Assembly: GCF_003752595.1 (NCBI RefSeq)
Contig: NZ_RKIJ01000013.1
Location: 248,001 to 312,000, forward strand
Source of the DNA: Cellulomonas sp. PhB143
Lineage (GTDB): Bacteria; Actinomycetota; Actinomycetes; Actinomycetales; Cellulomonadaceae
Direction of reading: 5' to 3'
Length of the DNA stretch: 64,000 nt
How positions within the stretch are numbered: position 1 is the first letter of the stretch; every line of letters starts with the position of its first letter. The notes under the pieces were generated by a model. That model saw nothing but the letters and a program-made list of their open reading frames with translations, ran no database searches and was not told the DNA's origin. Below, in pieces: positions 39,464 through 48,087 of the stretch. The position numbers were made by a program, and so were the translations under genes.

Positions 39464-39496
39464 GGGGTGCGAGGCCCCCGAGGGGCCCCGCACCCC
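39464..39496 (-). terminator. strong stem-loop terminator of aspS
   Basis: GGGGTGCG (39464-39471) pairs with CGCACCCC (39489-39496), and after an A/C mismatch GGCCCC pairs with GGGGCC around a 3-nt loop. It lies 27 nt after the aspS stop and has no T-run. Confidence 0.7.
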
Positions 39497-39522
39497 GGGG
39501 CGGTGCGACCGCGCGAGCCGGC

Positions 39523-41343
39523 TCAGGCAGGGTCGCCGCCGAGCGTCGCCTGCTCCTGCTGCGTCAGCTGCGGGGGCGTGCCGGACGCGGGCCTCGCGTC
39601 GACGCCGGCCTCCTTGCGCTGCTCGGGCGTGATGGGCGCCGGCGCCTGCGTCAGCGGGTCGAAACCGCCGCCCGACTTCGGGAAGGCGATGACGTCGCGG
39701 ATCGACTCCGCCCCGGTGAGCAGCGCGACGATCCGGTCCCACCCGAACGCGATGCCACCGTGCGGCGGCGCGCCGAACGCGAACGCGTCGAGCAGGAACC
39801 CGAACTTCTCCTGGGCCTCGGCCTCGCCGATCCCCATGACCTCGAAGACCCGCTGCTGGACGTCGCGCCGGTGGATACGGATCGACCCGCCGCCGATCTC
39901 GTTGCCGTTGCAGACGATGTCGTAGGCGTAGGCGAGCGCCTCGCCCGGAGCCTCCTCGAACCGGTCGATCCACTCGGGCGTCGGCGAGGTGAAGGCGTGG
40001 TGCACCGCGGTCCACGCCCCGTCCCCGACCGCCACGTCGTCGTCCTCGCCGGTCGGCTTGAACAGCGGCGCGTCGACCACCCACACGAACGACCACGCGT
40101 TCTCGTCGATCTGGCCGGTGCGGCGCGCGATCTCCACGCGAGCGGCGCCGAGGAGCGTCCGGGACTCGGTGACCTTGCCGGCGGCGAAGAAGACGGCGTC
40201 GCCGGGCTGCGCCCCGGTCGCGGCGGCGAGCCCCTCGCGCTCGGCGTCCGAGAGGTTCTTGGCGACCGGGCCGGCGAGCGTGCCGTCGGCGGCGAACGTC
40301 ACGTAGGCGAGGCCGCGGGCCCCGCGCTGCTTGGCCCACTCCTGCCAGGCGTCGAACTGCCGGCGGGGCTGGGAGGCGCCGCCGGCCATGACCACGGCGC
40401 CGACGTACGGCGCCTGGAACACCCGGAAGGGGGTCTGGGCGAAGTACTCGGTGAGCTCGACGATGGGGTTCGCGAAACGCAGGTCGGGCTTGTCGGACCC
40501 GTACAGCCGCATGGCGTCGGCGAACGTGATCCGCTCGATCGGCGTCGGGACCTCCACGTCGATGAGGTCCCAGAGGGCGACGAGGATCTTCTCGCCCAGC
40601 GCGATGACGTCGTCCTGCTCGACGAAGCTCATCTCGACGTCGAGCTGGGTGAACTCCGGCTGCCGGTCGGCGCGGAAGTCCTCGTCGCGGTAGCAGCGCG
40701 CGATCTGGTAGTAGCGCTCCATCCCGGAGACCATGAGCAGCTGCTTGAACAGCTGCGGCGACTGGGGCAGCGCGTACCACGAGCCCGGCGCCAGGCGCGC
40801 GGGCACCAGGAAGTCGCGGGCCCCCTCGGGGGTCGAGCGCGTCAGGGTCGGGGTCTCGATCTCCACGAACTCCTGCGCGTCCAGGACCCGGCGGGCGGCC
40901 TGGTTGGCCTTCGAGCGCAGCCGGATCGCCCGCGCCGGCGCCGGGCGGCGCAGGTCGAGATACCGGTGGCGCAGGCGCGCCTCCTCGCCGACGGTCTCGG
41001 TGCCCTCGAGCGCCGTGGACACCTGGAAGGGCAGCGGTGCCGACTCGTTGAGGACGACGACGTCGCTCACCACGACCTCGACCTCGCCCGTGGGGAGGTT
41101 GGCGTTCTCGTTCCCGTCGGGGCGGCGGGAGACCTCGCCCGTCACCTGCAGGACGAACTCGTTGCGCAGCGGGTGGGCGACCGCCTCGTCGCGGACGACG
41201 ACCTGGGCGATGCCCGAGGCGTCCCGCAGGTCGATGAACGCCACTCCCCCGTGATCGCGACGCCGGTCGACCCATCCGGTGAGGGTGACGGTCTGACCGA
41301 TGTGCTCGGCCCGCAGTGAGCCGGCCGTGTGGGTGCGCAGCAC
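39523..41343 (-). CDS. aspS: aspartyl-tRNA synthetase
   Basis: Charges tRNA-Asp. 606 residues, bacterial class with the GAD insert. N-terminal OB fold [23 protein letters not shown]; class II motifs [42 protein letters not shown] and [12 protein letters not shown]. His31 in RRRDHGG matches the residue I recall in non-discriminating enzymes (Pseudomonas type), so it may also form Asp-tRNA-Asn for GatCAB. GTG start with GGAAGGA upstream, a TAGACT promoter and a strong terminator. Confidence 0.97.
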   Translation of the reverse strand: MLRTHTAGSLRAEHIGQTVTLTGWVDRRRDHGGVAFIDLRDASGIAQVVVRDEAVAHPLRNEFVLQVTGEVSRRPDGNENANLPTGEVEVVVSDVVVLNESAPLPFQVSTALEGTETVGEEARLRHRYLDLRRPAPARAIRLRSKANQAARRVLDAQEFVEIETPTLTRSTPEGARDFLVPARLAPGSWYALPQSPQLFKQLLMVSGMERYYQIARCYRDEDFRADRQPEFTQLDVEMSFVEQDDVIALGEKILVALWDLIDVEVPTPIERITFADAMRLYGSDKPDLRFANPIVELTEYFAQTPFRVFQAPYVGAVVMAGGASQPRRQFDAWQEWAKQRGARGLAYVTFAADGTLAGPVAKNLSDAEREGLAAATGAQPGDAVFFAAGKVTESRTLLGAARVEIARRTGQIDENAWSFVWVVDAPLFKPTGEDDDVAVGDGAWTAVHHAFTSPTPEWIDRFEEAPGEALAYAYDIVCNGNEIGGGSIRIHRRDVQQRVFEVMGIGEAEAQEKFGFLLDAFAFGAPPHGGIAFGWDRIVALLTGAESIRDVIAFPKSGGGFDPLTQAPAPITPEQRKEAGVDARPASGTPPQLTQQEQATLGGDPA

Positions 41344-41427
41344 GAAGGATTCCTTCCGGGGACGTTCGGGGATGGTCCGCCCGCGGGTCGCGGCACCGGA
41401 CGGGTGCGCGGGTCGCGGGACCGCACC

Positions 41428-41433
41428 AGTCTA
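41428..41433 (-). promoter_or_regulatory. -10 hexamer TAGACT of aspS
   Basis: TAGACTGGTGCGG on the minus strand, about 85 nt before the aspS start. It overlaps the plus-strand hexamer of the oxidoreductase gene. Confidence 0.5.
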
Positions 41434-41437
41434 GTCT
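41432..41437 (+). promoter_or_regulatory. -10 hexamer TAGTCT of the oxidoreductase gene
   Basis: TAGTCT shares CTA with the opposing aspS hexamer, so the two divergent promoters overlap face to face. A GGAGG site (41456-41460) follows 8 nt before the ATG. Confidence 0.45.
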
Positions 41438-41468
41438 GTGCAGGCACCCGAGACCGGAGGTTTTTCCC

Positions 41469-41936
41469 ATGGCCCGCCGTATCGCCACCGCAGACCGCGT
41501 CGACCGCGCGGGGCTGCTCGAGCTCGCCCGCACGCGCACCGACGCGATCCTGCTCACCTACCGCCGCGACGGCGGCCCCCAGATGAGCCCGGTGACCTAC
41601 GGGGTCGACGCCGAGGGCCGCGTCGTCGTCTCGACCTACCCGGACCGGGCGAAGGCCGTGAACCTGCGCCGCGACCCCCGGGCGTCGCTGTGCCTGCTGG
41701 GCGCCGACTTCTCCGACCCCTGGGTGCAGGTCGACGGCACGGCCGAGGTGCTCGACCCGCCGGACTCCGTCGAGCCCCTCGTCGACTACTTCCGCAGCAT
41801 CTCCGGGGAGCACCCCGACTGGGACGAGTACCGGCGCGCGATGGTGGACCAGGGCAAGTCGCTGGTCCGCGTGACGATCGAGCGCTGGGGCCCGGTCGCG
41901 ACCGGGGGCTTCCCCGCGCGCCTCGCGCAGGGCTGA
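41469..41936 (+). CDS. PPOX-class, F420-type flavin/deazaflavin oxidoreductase
   Basis: 155 residues from the ATG at 41469 (GGAGG 8 nt upstream). Split beta-barrel fold of the pyridoxamine-phosphate-oxidase class: AILLTYRRDGGPQMSPVTYGVDAEGRVVVSTY, then DRAKAVNLRRDPRASLCLLG, then WVQVDGTAEVLD. The RAKxxNLRRDPR stretch is typical of the actinobacterial F420-binding branch, but FMN or heme cannot be excluded. Substrate unknown. Single gene, divergent from aspS. Confidence 0.85.
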   Translation: MARRIATADRVDRAGLLELARTRTDAILLTYRRDGGPQMSPVTYGVDAEGRVVVSTYPDRAKAVNLRRDPRASLCLLGADFSDPWVQVDGTAEVLDPPDSVEPLVDYFRSISGEHPDWDEYRRAMVDQGKSLVRVTIERWGPVATGGFPARLAQG

Positions 41937-41970
41937 GCGCGCCGCCCGGCGCCCGCGACGCGGCACCGCG

Positions 41971-41998
41971 CAGCCGGCGCCGCTCAGCCGGCACCGCT
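41971..41998. repeat. two 14-bp direct repeats after the oxidoreductase gene
   Basis: CAGCCGGCGCCGCT then CAGCCGGCACCGCT, tandem, one mismatch. They end at the stop of the convergent radical SAM gene. Confidence 0.6.
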
Positions 41999-43035
41999 CA
42001 GAACAGCGTCGGGCCCGCGGGCGCGGCGCGCGGGGCCGGACGCCCCGAGCGCGCCGGGTCTCGCGGCACGAACCGCGGCGCGCCCTCCTCGGTGTCGCGG
42101 TCCAGCCCGCGGGCGGCGAGCAGAGGGCGCACCCGCGCCGCGAGCCAGGAGCGGTACCCCCGGCTCGCGGTGGTGCCCGACCCGTAGACCCTCCGGTAGC
42201 CGGCCACCAGCCGCGGTCGCTCCCGAGCGAGCCACGCGAGGAACCACTCGCGGGCGCCGGGCCGCAGGGTGAGCGGCAGGACCGTCGCCCCCGTGGCGCC
42301 CGCCGCGACGACCTGGTCGAGCAGGCCCTCGAGGTGCGCCGTCGAGTCGGTGAGCCAGGGCAGCACCGGCGCGACCATCACCCGGCACGGCAGCCCGGCG
42401 TCGCGCACCGCGCGCACGAGGTCCAGGCGAGCCCGCGCCGTCGGGGTCCCGGGCTCCAGGGACTGCTGGAGCTCCGGGTCGAGGACGGCGACCGAGACGG
42501 CCGCCCGCACGTCCACCTCGCGTGCCGCGTCCGCGAGGGTCGGCAGGTCCCGGCGCAGCAGCGTGCCCTTCGTCAGCACGGAGAACGGCGTGCCCGACGA
42601 CGCCAGCGCGTCGACGATGCCGGGCATCAGCCGGTAGCGGCCCTCCGCCCGCTGGTAGGGGTCGGTGTTCGTGCCCAGCGCGACAGGCTCGTGGCACCAC
42701 GACGGCCGCGAGAGCTCCGCCCGCAGCACCTCGGCGACGTTCGTCTTGACGACGATCTGCCGGTCGAAGTCGTCGCCCGGGTCGAGGTCGAGATAGCGGT
42801 GGGTCGGGCGCGCGAAGCAGTACACGCACCGGTGCAGGCAGCCCCGATAGGGGTTCACGGTCCACCGGAACGGCAGCGACTCCCCCGGCACCTTGCTCAG
42901 GGCGCTGCGGGCCAGGACCTCGTGGAACGTGACGCCGGCGAAGTCGGGCGTCGTCACGGTGCGCCCGAGGCCCGCCCGCCCCAGCCCGGGCAGCGCACCG
43001 TCGTCCGCCGTCACGGACTGCCCGTCCCACCGCAT
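41998..43035 (-). CDS. radical SAM protein, Rv2578c/SplB-like
   Basis: 345 residues. The cluster-binding motif is CLHRCVYCFARPTHRY (C-x3-C-x2-C) in NPYRGCLHRCVYC, near residue 65-75. LGTNTDPYQRAEGRYRLM and SVLTKGTLLRRDL are typical of this family, annotated as spore-photoproduct-lyase-like or Rv2578c family radical SAM protein. The C-terminus is a proline-rich tail. AGGAG lies 5 nt before the ATG. A perfect LexA box lies in its promoter, so it should be DNA-damage inducible. The substrate is unproven; a DNA or nucleotide repair role is inferred from regulation. Confidence 0.9.
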   Translation of the reverse strand: MRWDGQSVTADDGALPGLGRAGLGRTVTTPDFAGVTFHEVLARSALSKVPGESLPFRWTVNPYRGCLHRCVYCFARPTHRYLDLDPGDDFDRQIVVKTNVAEVLRAELSRPSWCHEPVALGTNTDPYQRAEGRYRLMPGIVDALASSGTPFSVLTKGTLLRRDLPTLADAAREVDVRAAVSVAVLDPELQQSLEPGTPTARARLDLVRAVRDAGLPCRVMVAPVLPWLTDSTAHLEGLLDQVVAAGATGATVLPLTLRPGAREWFLAWLARERPRLVAGYRRVYGSGTTASRGYRSWLAARVRPLLAARGLDRDTEEGAPRFVPRDPARSGRPAPRAAPAGPTLF

Positions 43036-43091
43036 GCGTGCTCCTGACCTGGTCCCCTCGACCGTTCGCGCGGCACTCGCGCACGACCGTC

Positions 43092-43120
43092 AGTCGAACA
43101 CGTGTTCGAGTCGGTGTCAA
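43092..43120 (-). promoter_or_regulatory. promoter of the radical SAM gene
   Basis: TTGACA (43115-43120), 17-nt spacer, TCGACT (43092-43097) on the minus strand. The -35 is perfect; the weak -10 lies inside the LexA box. Confidence 0.5.
43094..43109 (-). promoter_or_regulatory. LexA (SOS) box
   Basis: TCGAACACGTGTTCGA, a perfect 16-bp palindrome equal to the actinobacterial SOS consensus TCGAAC-N4-GTTCGA. It covers the spacer and -10 of the radical SAM promoter, so LexA binding should block RNA polymerase. Confidence 0.85.
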
Positions 43121-43135
43121 CGGCGCCCGGTGACG

Positions 43136-43164
43136 TTGCAGCTCACGGTGGGGGGCCCTAGCGT
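43136..43164 (+). promoter_or_regulatory. promoter of the TPP-riboswitch transcript
   Basis: TTGCAG (43136-43141), 17-nt spacer, TAGCGT (43159-43164), with transcription expected near 43171, just before the aptamer. Confidence 0.55.
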
Positions 43165-43175
43165 GGTCGCCACAA

Positions 43176-43267
43176 GCCCCCGGGGAGCGCCGCACGGCGC
43201 TGAGAGAGCGGAGAGTCCGCTGACCCGTGGAACCTGATCTGGTTCGTACCAGCGAAGGGAGCAGGGC
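43176..43267 (+). ncRNA. TPP riboswitch (THI element)
   Basis: The conserved core is present in order: GGGGAGC, a GCGCC/GGCGC stem, CTGAGAG, an AGCGG/CCGCT side stem, CTGACCC, GAACCTGATCTGGTT, and ACCAGCGAAGGGA; GCCC and GGGC close P1. It controls ykoE-ykoD-ykoC. Between it and the ykoE ribosome binding site lies a strong GC hairpin (about 43288-43317, CCCGCG/CGCGGG arms) that may be the terminator or the sequestering element. Confidence 0.92.
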
Positions 43268-43361
43268 GACGCTCGGCCGTCCCTGTGCGCGCCCCCGCGG
43301 TGTGCACGCGGGCGCCGCCGGCGCGGCCGTGCGCCACCCCCGGGCCGTCCGAGGAGCACCC

Positions 43362-44045
43362 ATGGCGCGACGCAGCCCGGCGAGCACGAACGGCGCACCC
43401 CCGACGGACGACCCGGCACACGTGCCTGCGCCGGCACTGGTCGCACGGCGGGCGAGCGGCCTGCACACGACGGTCCTGCTCGCCGTCCTCGCCGTGACGT
43501 TCGGCTTCGTCTTCTGGGTCGCCGACCAGGTGTACGCGCCGCTGAGCCTGGCGCTGGGACCGTTCGCGACCCTGGGCGAGAACGTCCTCGCGGGCGCGTG
43601 GATCGTCGTCGCGCCGCTCGCCCTGCACATCGTGCGGCGCCCGCTCGCCGGCATCGGCGCCGAGCTGCTCGCCGCCGCGGTCGAGCTCGTGGTGTTCGGC
43701 TCACCGTTCGGCCCCGCGGTCCTGCTGAGCGGGCTCGTCCAGGGCGTGGGTGCCGAGCTGCCCTTCGCCCTGACCCGCTACCGGCGCTACGGCTGGGGCG
43801 TGTTCGTCGCGTCCGGCGTGAGCGCCGCCGTCGTCACGTTCGCCTACCAGTGCGTGACCTACGGCTACCTCGGCCAGGACCTCGTGGTCGTGCGCCTGGC
43901 CGTGCAGGTCGTGTCCTGCGTGCTGCTGTCCGGCGTCGCGGCGCGCCTGCTCGGCGACGGCCTGCTCCGCGCGGGGGTCCTCGACAACCACGCCATCGGT
44001 CGCGCCGCGCGCCTGCGCGCCGACCGCGCCCGGTCCGGGCGATGA
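43362..44045 (+). CDS. ykoE: ECF transporter S component YkoE (thiamine precursor)
   Basis: Substrate-binding membrane subunit for HMP/thiamine-type compounds. 227 residues with about six membrane helices after a 30-residue Pro-rich N-terminus. Family stretches are FVFWVADQVYAPLSLALGPF, AGAWIVVAPLALHIVRRPLAGIGAELLAAAVE, and LVQGVGAELPFALTRYRRYGW. ATG at 43362 with GAGGAG 5 nt upstream. First gene of a three-gene operon behind a TPP riboswitch, which fixes the substrate class. Its stop overlaps the next ATG by 4 nt. Confidence 0.94.
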   Translation: MARRSPASTNGAPPTDDPAHVPAPALVARRASGLHTTVLLAVLAVTFGFVFWVADQVYAPLSLALGPFATLGENVLAGAWIVVAPLALHIVRRPLAGIGAELLAAAVELVVFGSPFGPAVLLSGLVQGVGAELPFALTRYRRYGWGVFVASGVSAAVVTFAYQCVTYGYLGQDLVVVRLAVQVVSCVLLSGVAARLLGDGLLRAGVLDNHAIGRAARLRADRARSGR

Positions 44046-45814
44046 GCGCGGCCGGACCGGACGGGACCGGCGCCGCCCTCGTCGTCGACCGTCTCACCGT
44101 GACGTACCCGGGCGCGGCGGGACCGGTCCTGCGCGAGGTCTCCTTCACGGTCCCGTCCGGGGCGGGGGTGCTCGTCGTCGGGCCCTCCGGGTCCGGCAAG
44201 TCGACGCTCGTGGCGGCCCTCGCCGGCGTCGTCCCGCACACCGTCGACGCGGACGTCGGCGGGACCGTGCACGTCGCGGGCGGCGCGTCCTGGGCGGACG
44301 GGCCGCGGGCGACCTCGCGCTCGCTCGGGCTCGTCCAGCAGGACCCCCTCGCCCAGGTGTGCCTCGACCGGGTCGACGCCGAGGTCGAGCTCGCCCTGGA
44401 GAACCGCGCCTGGGACCCCGCGCTCGTCCCCGGTGCCGCGGCGCGCGCGCTCGCCCGGGTCGGGGCCGCGCCGCTCGCCGGGCGGCGCACGGGCGAGCTG
44501 TCCGGCGGCGAGTGCCAGCGCGTCGCGGTCGCCGCCGCCGTCGCCCCGGACCCTGCAGTGCTCCTGCTCGACGAGCCGACCGCCCTCCTCGACCCCGCCG
44601 GGGCACGCGAGGTGGGCGCCCTCGTCGGGGGGCTGGCCGCCGGGCCGACGGCGTGCCTGGTCGTCGAGCACCGCCTGGACGACCTCCGCCCGCTGCCCGC
44701 CCTCACCGCCGTCCTCGACGCGGGCCGCCTCGTCGCGTTCGGACCGACGGGCGCGGTGCTCGGCGAGCACGCCGCAGGGCTGGCCCGCGCCGGGTGCTGG
44801 CTCCCGCTCGAGCACCTGCTCGCCCTCGCCGGGGCGCCCGCCCCGCTCGGCGACCCGCGCACGGACGCCTGGCTCGCCGACGTCGCGCGGGCCGGCGCCG
44901 GGTCCACGGTCTTCCCCGGATCCACGGCGCCTCCGGGCGAGGCGGACCCCACGGGTGGCACAGTCGCCCCGCGGACCGTGCTGCGCGCCCAGGGGCTCGC
45001 CGTGCACCTCGGCGGGCCGCGTGGCGGGCGGCGTCGCGGGCGCCGCGCCGGCGGCCGCGGACCGGGCCGCCCGCCCGTGGTCGACGGCGTCGACCTCACC
45101 CTGCGCGGCGGGGAGGTGGTCGCCGTCGTCGGGGTCAACGGGTCCGGCAAGTCGACCCTCCTGCACGGCCTGGCGGGCCTCGAGGAGACCCGCGGGGCCC
45201 TCGAGACGGGCCGCGTCGCGATGGTCGTGCAGCACCCCGAGCACCAGCTCCTCGCCCGGACCGTCGCCGACGAGGTCGCGTGGACCCCGCGGCGCGCCGG
45301 GCTGGCGCCCGAGGCCGTCGACCGTGCCGTGTGCGCGGCCCTCGACCGCTTCGGCCTCGCGGACGTCGCGGACCGCTCGCCGTACCGGCTCTCCGGCGGT
45401 CAGCAGCGCCGCCTGTCCCTGGCCACCGCCGTCGTCCTGCCGGGCGACGTGCTCCTGGCCGACGAGCCGACCTTCGGGCTCGACCGGGCCGGGAGCGCGG
45501 CGACCGGGCGTGCTCTGCGGGAGGTCGCGGCGTCGGGCGGCGGTGTCGTGCTCGTCAGCCACGACCTGACGTTCGTCGCCCAGCACGCCGACCGGGTCCT
45601 GGTCCTGGCGGGCGGGCGGCCCCTCGCCCTGGGCCCGACCGACGCCGTGCTCGCCGACGCCGCCCTGCTCGCCCGCGCCGGCCTCGTCCCGGGCGCGCTG
45701 CTGTCGTGGTGGGCCGGCACCGCACCTGCGGCCCGGCCCCCGCTGCGCGCGCTGCTGGACGGCCTCGACGCCGCGGTCGAGCGCGCGCAGCGTCCCGCGG
45801 GAGCCGCGCGATGA
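44042..45814 (+). CDS. ykoD: ECF transporter duplicated ATPase YkoD
   Basis: Energises YkoE/YkoC. 590 residues, two ABC ATPase domains fused. Domain 1: Walker A GPSGSGKST, signature LSGGECQR, Walker B LLLDEPTALLD. Domain 2: an Arg/Gly-rich linker (GRRRGRRAGGRGPGR), then Walker A GVNGSGKST, signature LSGGQQRR, Walker B LLADEPTFGLD. Both copies keep all motifs. The ATG at 44042 overlaps the ykoE stop as ATGA, and the ykoC ATG overlaps its stop. Confidence 0.95.
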   Translation: MSAAGPDGTGAALVVDRLTVTYPGAAGPVLREVSFTVPSGAGVLVVGPSGSGKSTLVAALAGVVPHTVDADVGGTVHVAGGASWADGPRATSRSLGLVQQDPLAQVCLDRVDAEVELALENRAWDPALVPGAAARALARVGAAPLAGRRTGELSGGECQRVAVAAAVAPDPAVLLLDEPTALLDPAGAREVGALVGGLAAGPTACLVVEHRLDDLRPLPALTAVLDAGRLVAFGPTGAVLGEHAAGLARAGCWLPLEHLLALAGAPAPLGDPRTDAWLADVARAGAGSTVFPGSTAPPGEADPTGGTVAPRTVLRAQGLAVHLGGPRGGRRRGRRAGGRGPGRPPVVDGVDLTLRGGEVVAVVGVNGSGKSTLLHGLAGLEETRGALETGRVAMVVQHPEHQLLARTVADEVAWTPRRAGLAPEAVDRAVCAALDRFGLADVADRSPYRLSGGQQRRLSLATAVVLPGDVLLADEPTFGLDRAGSAATGRALREVAASGGGVVLVSHDLTFVAQHADRVLVLAGGRPLALGPTDAVLADAALLARAGLVPGALLSWWAGTAPAARPPLRALLDGLDAAVERAQRPAGAAR

Positions 45815-46650
45815 CCGCCACCGCCCCGACCGCTCCCACGGCCGCCGGGCGCGCCCGGCGCGACGCGCGCACGTCGGCCGCCGCCCGCTGGAACCCGACC
45901 GTCCGGCTCACGACGCTCCTCGTCGCGGCGGCCACGGCGATGCTCGTCACGGACCCCGTGACCCCGGCGGTGCTGTGGCTCCTCGCGGTGGCCGGCGCGC
46001 TGACCGCGGCCCGGGTCGCGCCCCGCGACCTCGCGCTGGCGCACGCCGCGCTGGCGGGGTTCGCGGTCTCGCTGTTCGTGGCCAACGTGCTGCTGCGCGC
46101 GTCGGGCGACGTGCTCGCGACGCTCGGTCCCGTCGAGGTGACCTCCGGTGCTCTGGCGGTCGCCACGTCGCTCGCGCTGCGCACCCTGTACCTCGGGACC
46201 GTCTCCGTCGTCCTCGTAGCGACCACGGACCCGGTGCGGCTGATGACCAGCCTGCACCAGCACGCCCGCCTCCCGGCGGCCGCGACCTACGCCGTGCTCG
46301 CCGGCCTGCGCGTGCTCGAGCAGCTCCCGCAGGAGTGGCGGGCGATCCGGCGCGCCCAGGCCGTCCGCGACCCGCGGCGCAGGCCGGGCCGGCTGCCCCG
46401 CTCGGGACGGGCCCTGGCCTCGGCGACCTTCGCGCTCCTGGTCGGCGCGGTGCGCCGCGCCGAGCGGATCTCCGTGGCGCTGGAGTCGCGCGGGCTCGGC
46501 TCGGGTCCGCGCACGGTGGCGCACCCCGTTCCCCTCACGGCGGGCGACGTCGTCGCGGGTCTCGCCGTCCTCGGCGTCGTCGCCGCGGTGCTCGCCGGCG
46601 GGGCGGCGGGCGGCTGGCTCACCGGCCCGCGCGCCCTCCTGGCCGGGTAG
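45811..46650 (+). CDS. ykoC: ECF transporter T component YkoC
   Basis: Coupling membrane subunit linking the ATPases to YkoE. 279 residues. Membrane helices run at about 32-50, 55-75, 85-100 and onwards. The cytoplasmic coupling segment is EWRAIRRAQAVRDPRRRPG, and the second T-component signature ERISVALESRGLGS follows. ATG at 45811 overlaps the ykoD stop. It ends 21 bp from the convergent hisS stop. Confidence 0.93.
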   Translation: MTATAPTAPTAAGRARRDARTSAAARWNPTVRLTTLLVAAATAMLVTDPVTPAVLWLLAVAGALTAARVAPRDLALAHAALAGFAVSLFVANVLLRASGDVLATLGPVEVTSGALAVATSLALRTLYLGTVSVVLVATTDPVRLMTSLHQHARLPAAATYAVLAGLRVLEQLPQEWRAIRRAQAVRDPRRRPGRLPRSGRALASATFALLVGAVRRAERISVALESRGLGSGPRTVAHPVPLTAGDVVAGLAVLGVVAAVLAGGAAGGWLTGPRALLAG

Positions 46651-46671
46651 GGCCGGCCAGGACGGGGACGC

Positions 46672-48057
46672 TCAGGCGCCGGCCGGCTCGAGCCCGGGCC
46701 ACAGGTCCTGCTCGGGCGGCGCCCACGCCGCCGGGTCGGCGTCGACCTGCTCGCCCGAGCGGATGTCCTTGACCTGGTCCGGACCCCGCACCCCGTCGTC
46801 GTCCACCGCGCCCGGGAACCAGACGAACGGGATCCCGCGGCGGTCCGCGTAGCGGATCTGCTTGCCGAACCGCGCGGCCGTCGGCGCCACGTCGCACGGG
46901 ATCCCCCGGGCGCGCAGGGCCGCGGCCACGGCGTCGGACTGCGCGCGGTGCTCCTCGTCGGTGACGGCGACCAGGACCGCGGCGGGCACGGACCGGGTCG
47001 CTCGGACCAGGCCCGCGCCCAGCAGCCGCGAGACGAGCCGCGAGACGCCGACCGAGAGCCCGACTCCGGGGTAGGTGTTCTTGCCGTCCGAGGCGAGCGT
47101 GTCGTACCGGCCCCCCGAGCAGATGGAGCCGAGCTGCTCGTGACCGACGAGCACCGTCTCGTAGACCGAGCCCGTGTAGTAGTCGAGGCCGCGGGCGATC
47201 TTCAGGTCGGCGACGACGACCCCCGGGGCGCGCACCGCCGCGACGGCCATGAGCGCGCCGAGCTCGCCGAGGCCCTGCTCGAGCAGCTCGTTGGCCGCGC
47301 CGTGCACGTCCGCGAGCGCCCGCACCTCGTCGACGACGGAGGCGTCGGCGCCGTGGATCGCGGCCAGGTCGAGGCACGCGCGGGCCTGCTCCGGCGAGGC
47401 CCCGCACACGGCGACGAGCTCCGCGGCGACGGCGTCGGCTCCGATCTTGTCGAGCCTGTCGATGGCGCGCAGCACCCCCTCGACGTCCTCGAGCCCGATC
47501 CCGCGGTAGAAGCCCTCCGCCACCCGGCGGTTGTTCACGAGCACCCGGACCTCGGGCACGCCCACGTCGCGCAGGGACCCGAGCGCCTCGGCCATGACCA
47601 GCGGGAGCTCGACCTCGAAGTGGTACGGGAGCTCGCCGGCGCCGACGACGTCGATGTCGGCCTGCACGAACTCACGGAAGCGCCCGTCCTGGGGCCGCTC
47701 GCCCCGCCAGACCTTCTGGATCTGGTAGCGCTTGAAGGGGAAGGCCAGGCGGCCGGCGTTCTCCAGGACGTACCGGGCGAAGGGCACGGTGAGGTCGAAG
47801 TGCAGCCCGAGCGCCTTGTCCTGGTCCGCGGCGGCGTCCGGCTTCGGGTCCTCCTGGAGGCGGCGCAGGACGTAGACCTCCTTGGACGTCTCGCCCTTGC
47901 GCAGCAGCTGGTCGAGCGGCTCGACCGCGCGCGTCTCGACGCCCGCGAACCCGTGCAGCTCGAAGGTGCGGCGCAGCCGGTCGAGGACGTGCTGCTCGAC
48001 GATCCGGCCGTCGGGGAGCCATTCGGGGAATCCGGACAGGGGTGTGGGGCGTGCCAT
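46672..48057 (-). CDS. hisS: histidyl-tRNA synthetase
   Basis: Charges tRNA-His. 461 residues, class II. Motif 2 region is KRYQIQKVWRGERPQDGRFREFVQADID; histidine-specific motifs are LKIARGLDYYTGSVYE and SICSGGRYD; the C-terminal anticodon-binding domain begins at AAVLVAVTDEEH. ATG with GGGAGGA about 9 nt upstream, starting only 30 bp after the metallo-hydrolase gene, so co-transcription with it is likely. Confidence 0.97.
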   Translation of the reverse strand: MARPTPLSGFPEWLPDGRIVEQHVLDRLRRTFELHGFAGVETRAVEPLDQLLRKGETSKEVYVLRRLQEDPKPDAAADQDKALGLHFDLTVPFARYVLENAGRLAFPFKRYQIQKVWRGERPQDGRFREFVQADIDVVGAGELPYHFEVELPLVMAEALGSLRDVGVPEVRVLVNNRRVAEGFYRGIGLEDVEGVLRAIDRLDKIGADAVAAELVAVCGASPEQARACLDLAAIHGADASVVDEVRALADVHGAANELLEQGLGELGALMAVAAVRAPGVVVADLKIARGLDYYTGSVYETVLVGHEQLGSICSGGRYDTLASDGKNTYPGVGLSVGVSRLVSRLLGAGLVRATRSVPAAVLVAVTDEEHRAQSDAVAAALRARGIPCDVAPTAARFGKQIRYADRRGIPFVWFPGAVDDDGVRGPDQVKDIRSGEQVDADPAAWAPPEQDLWPGLEPAGA

Positions 48058-48087
48058 GGCCCGATCCTCCCAGATCGCGGCGCCTCG

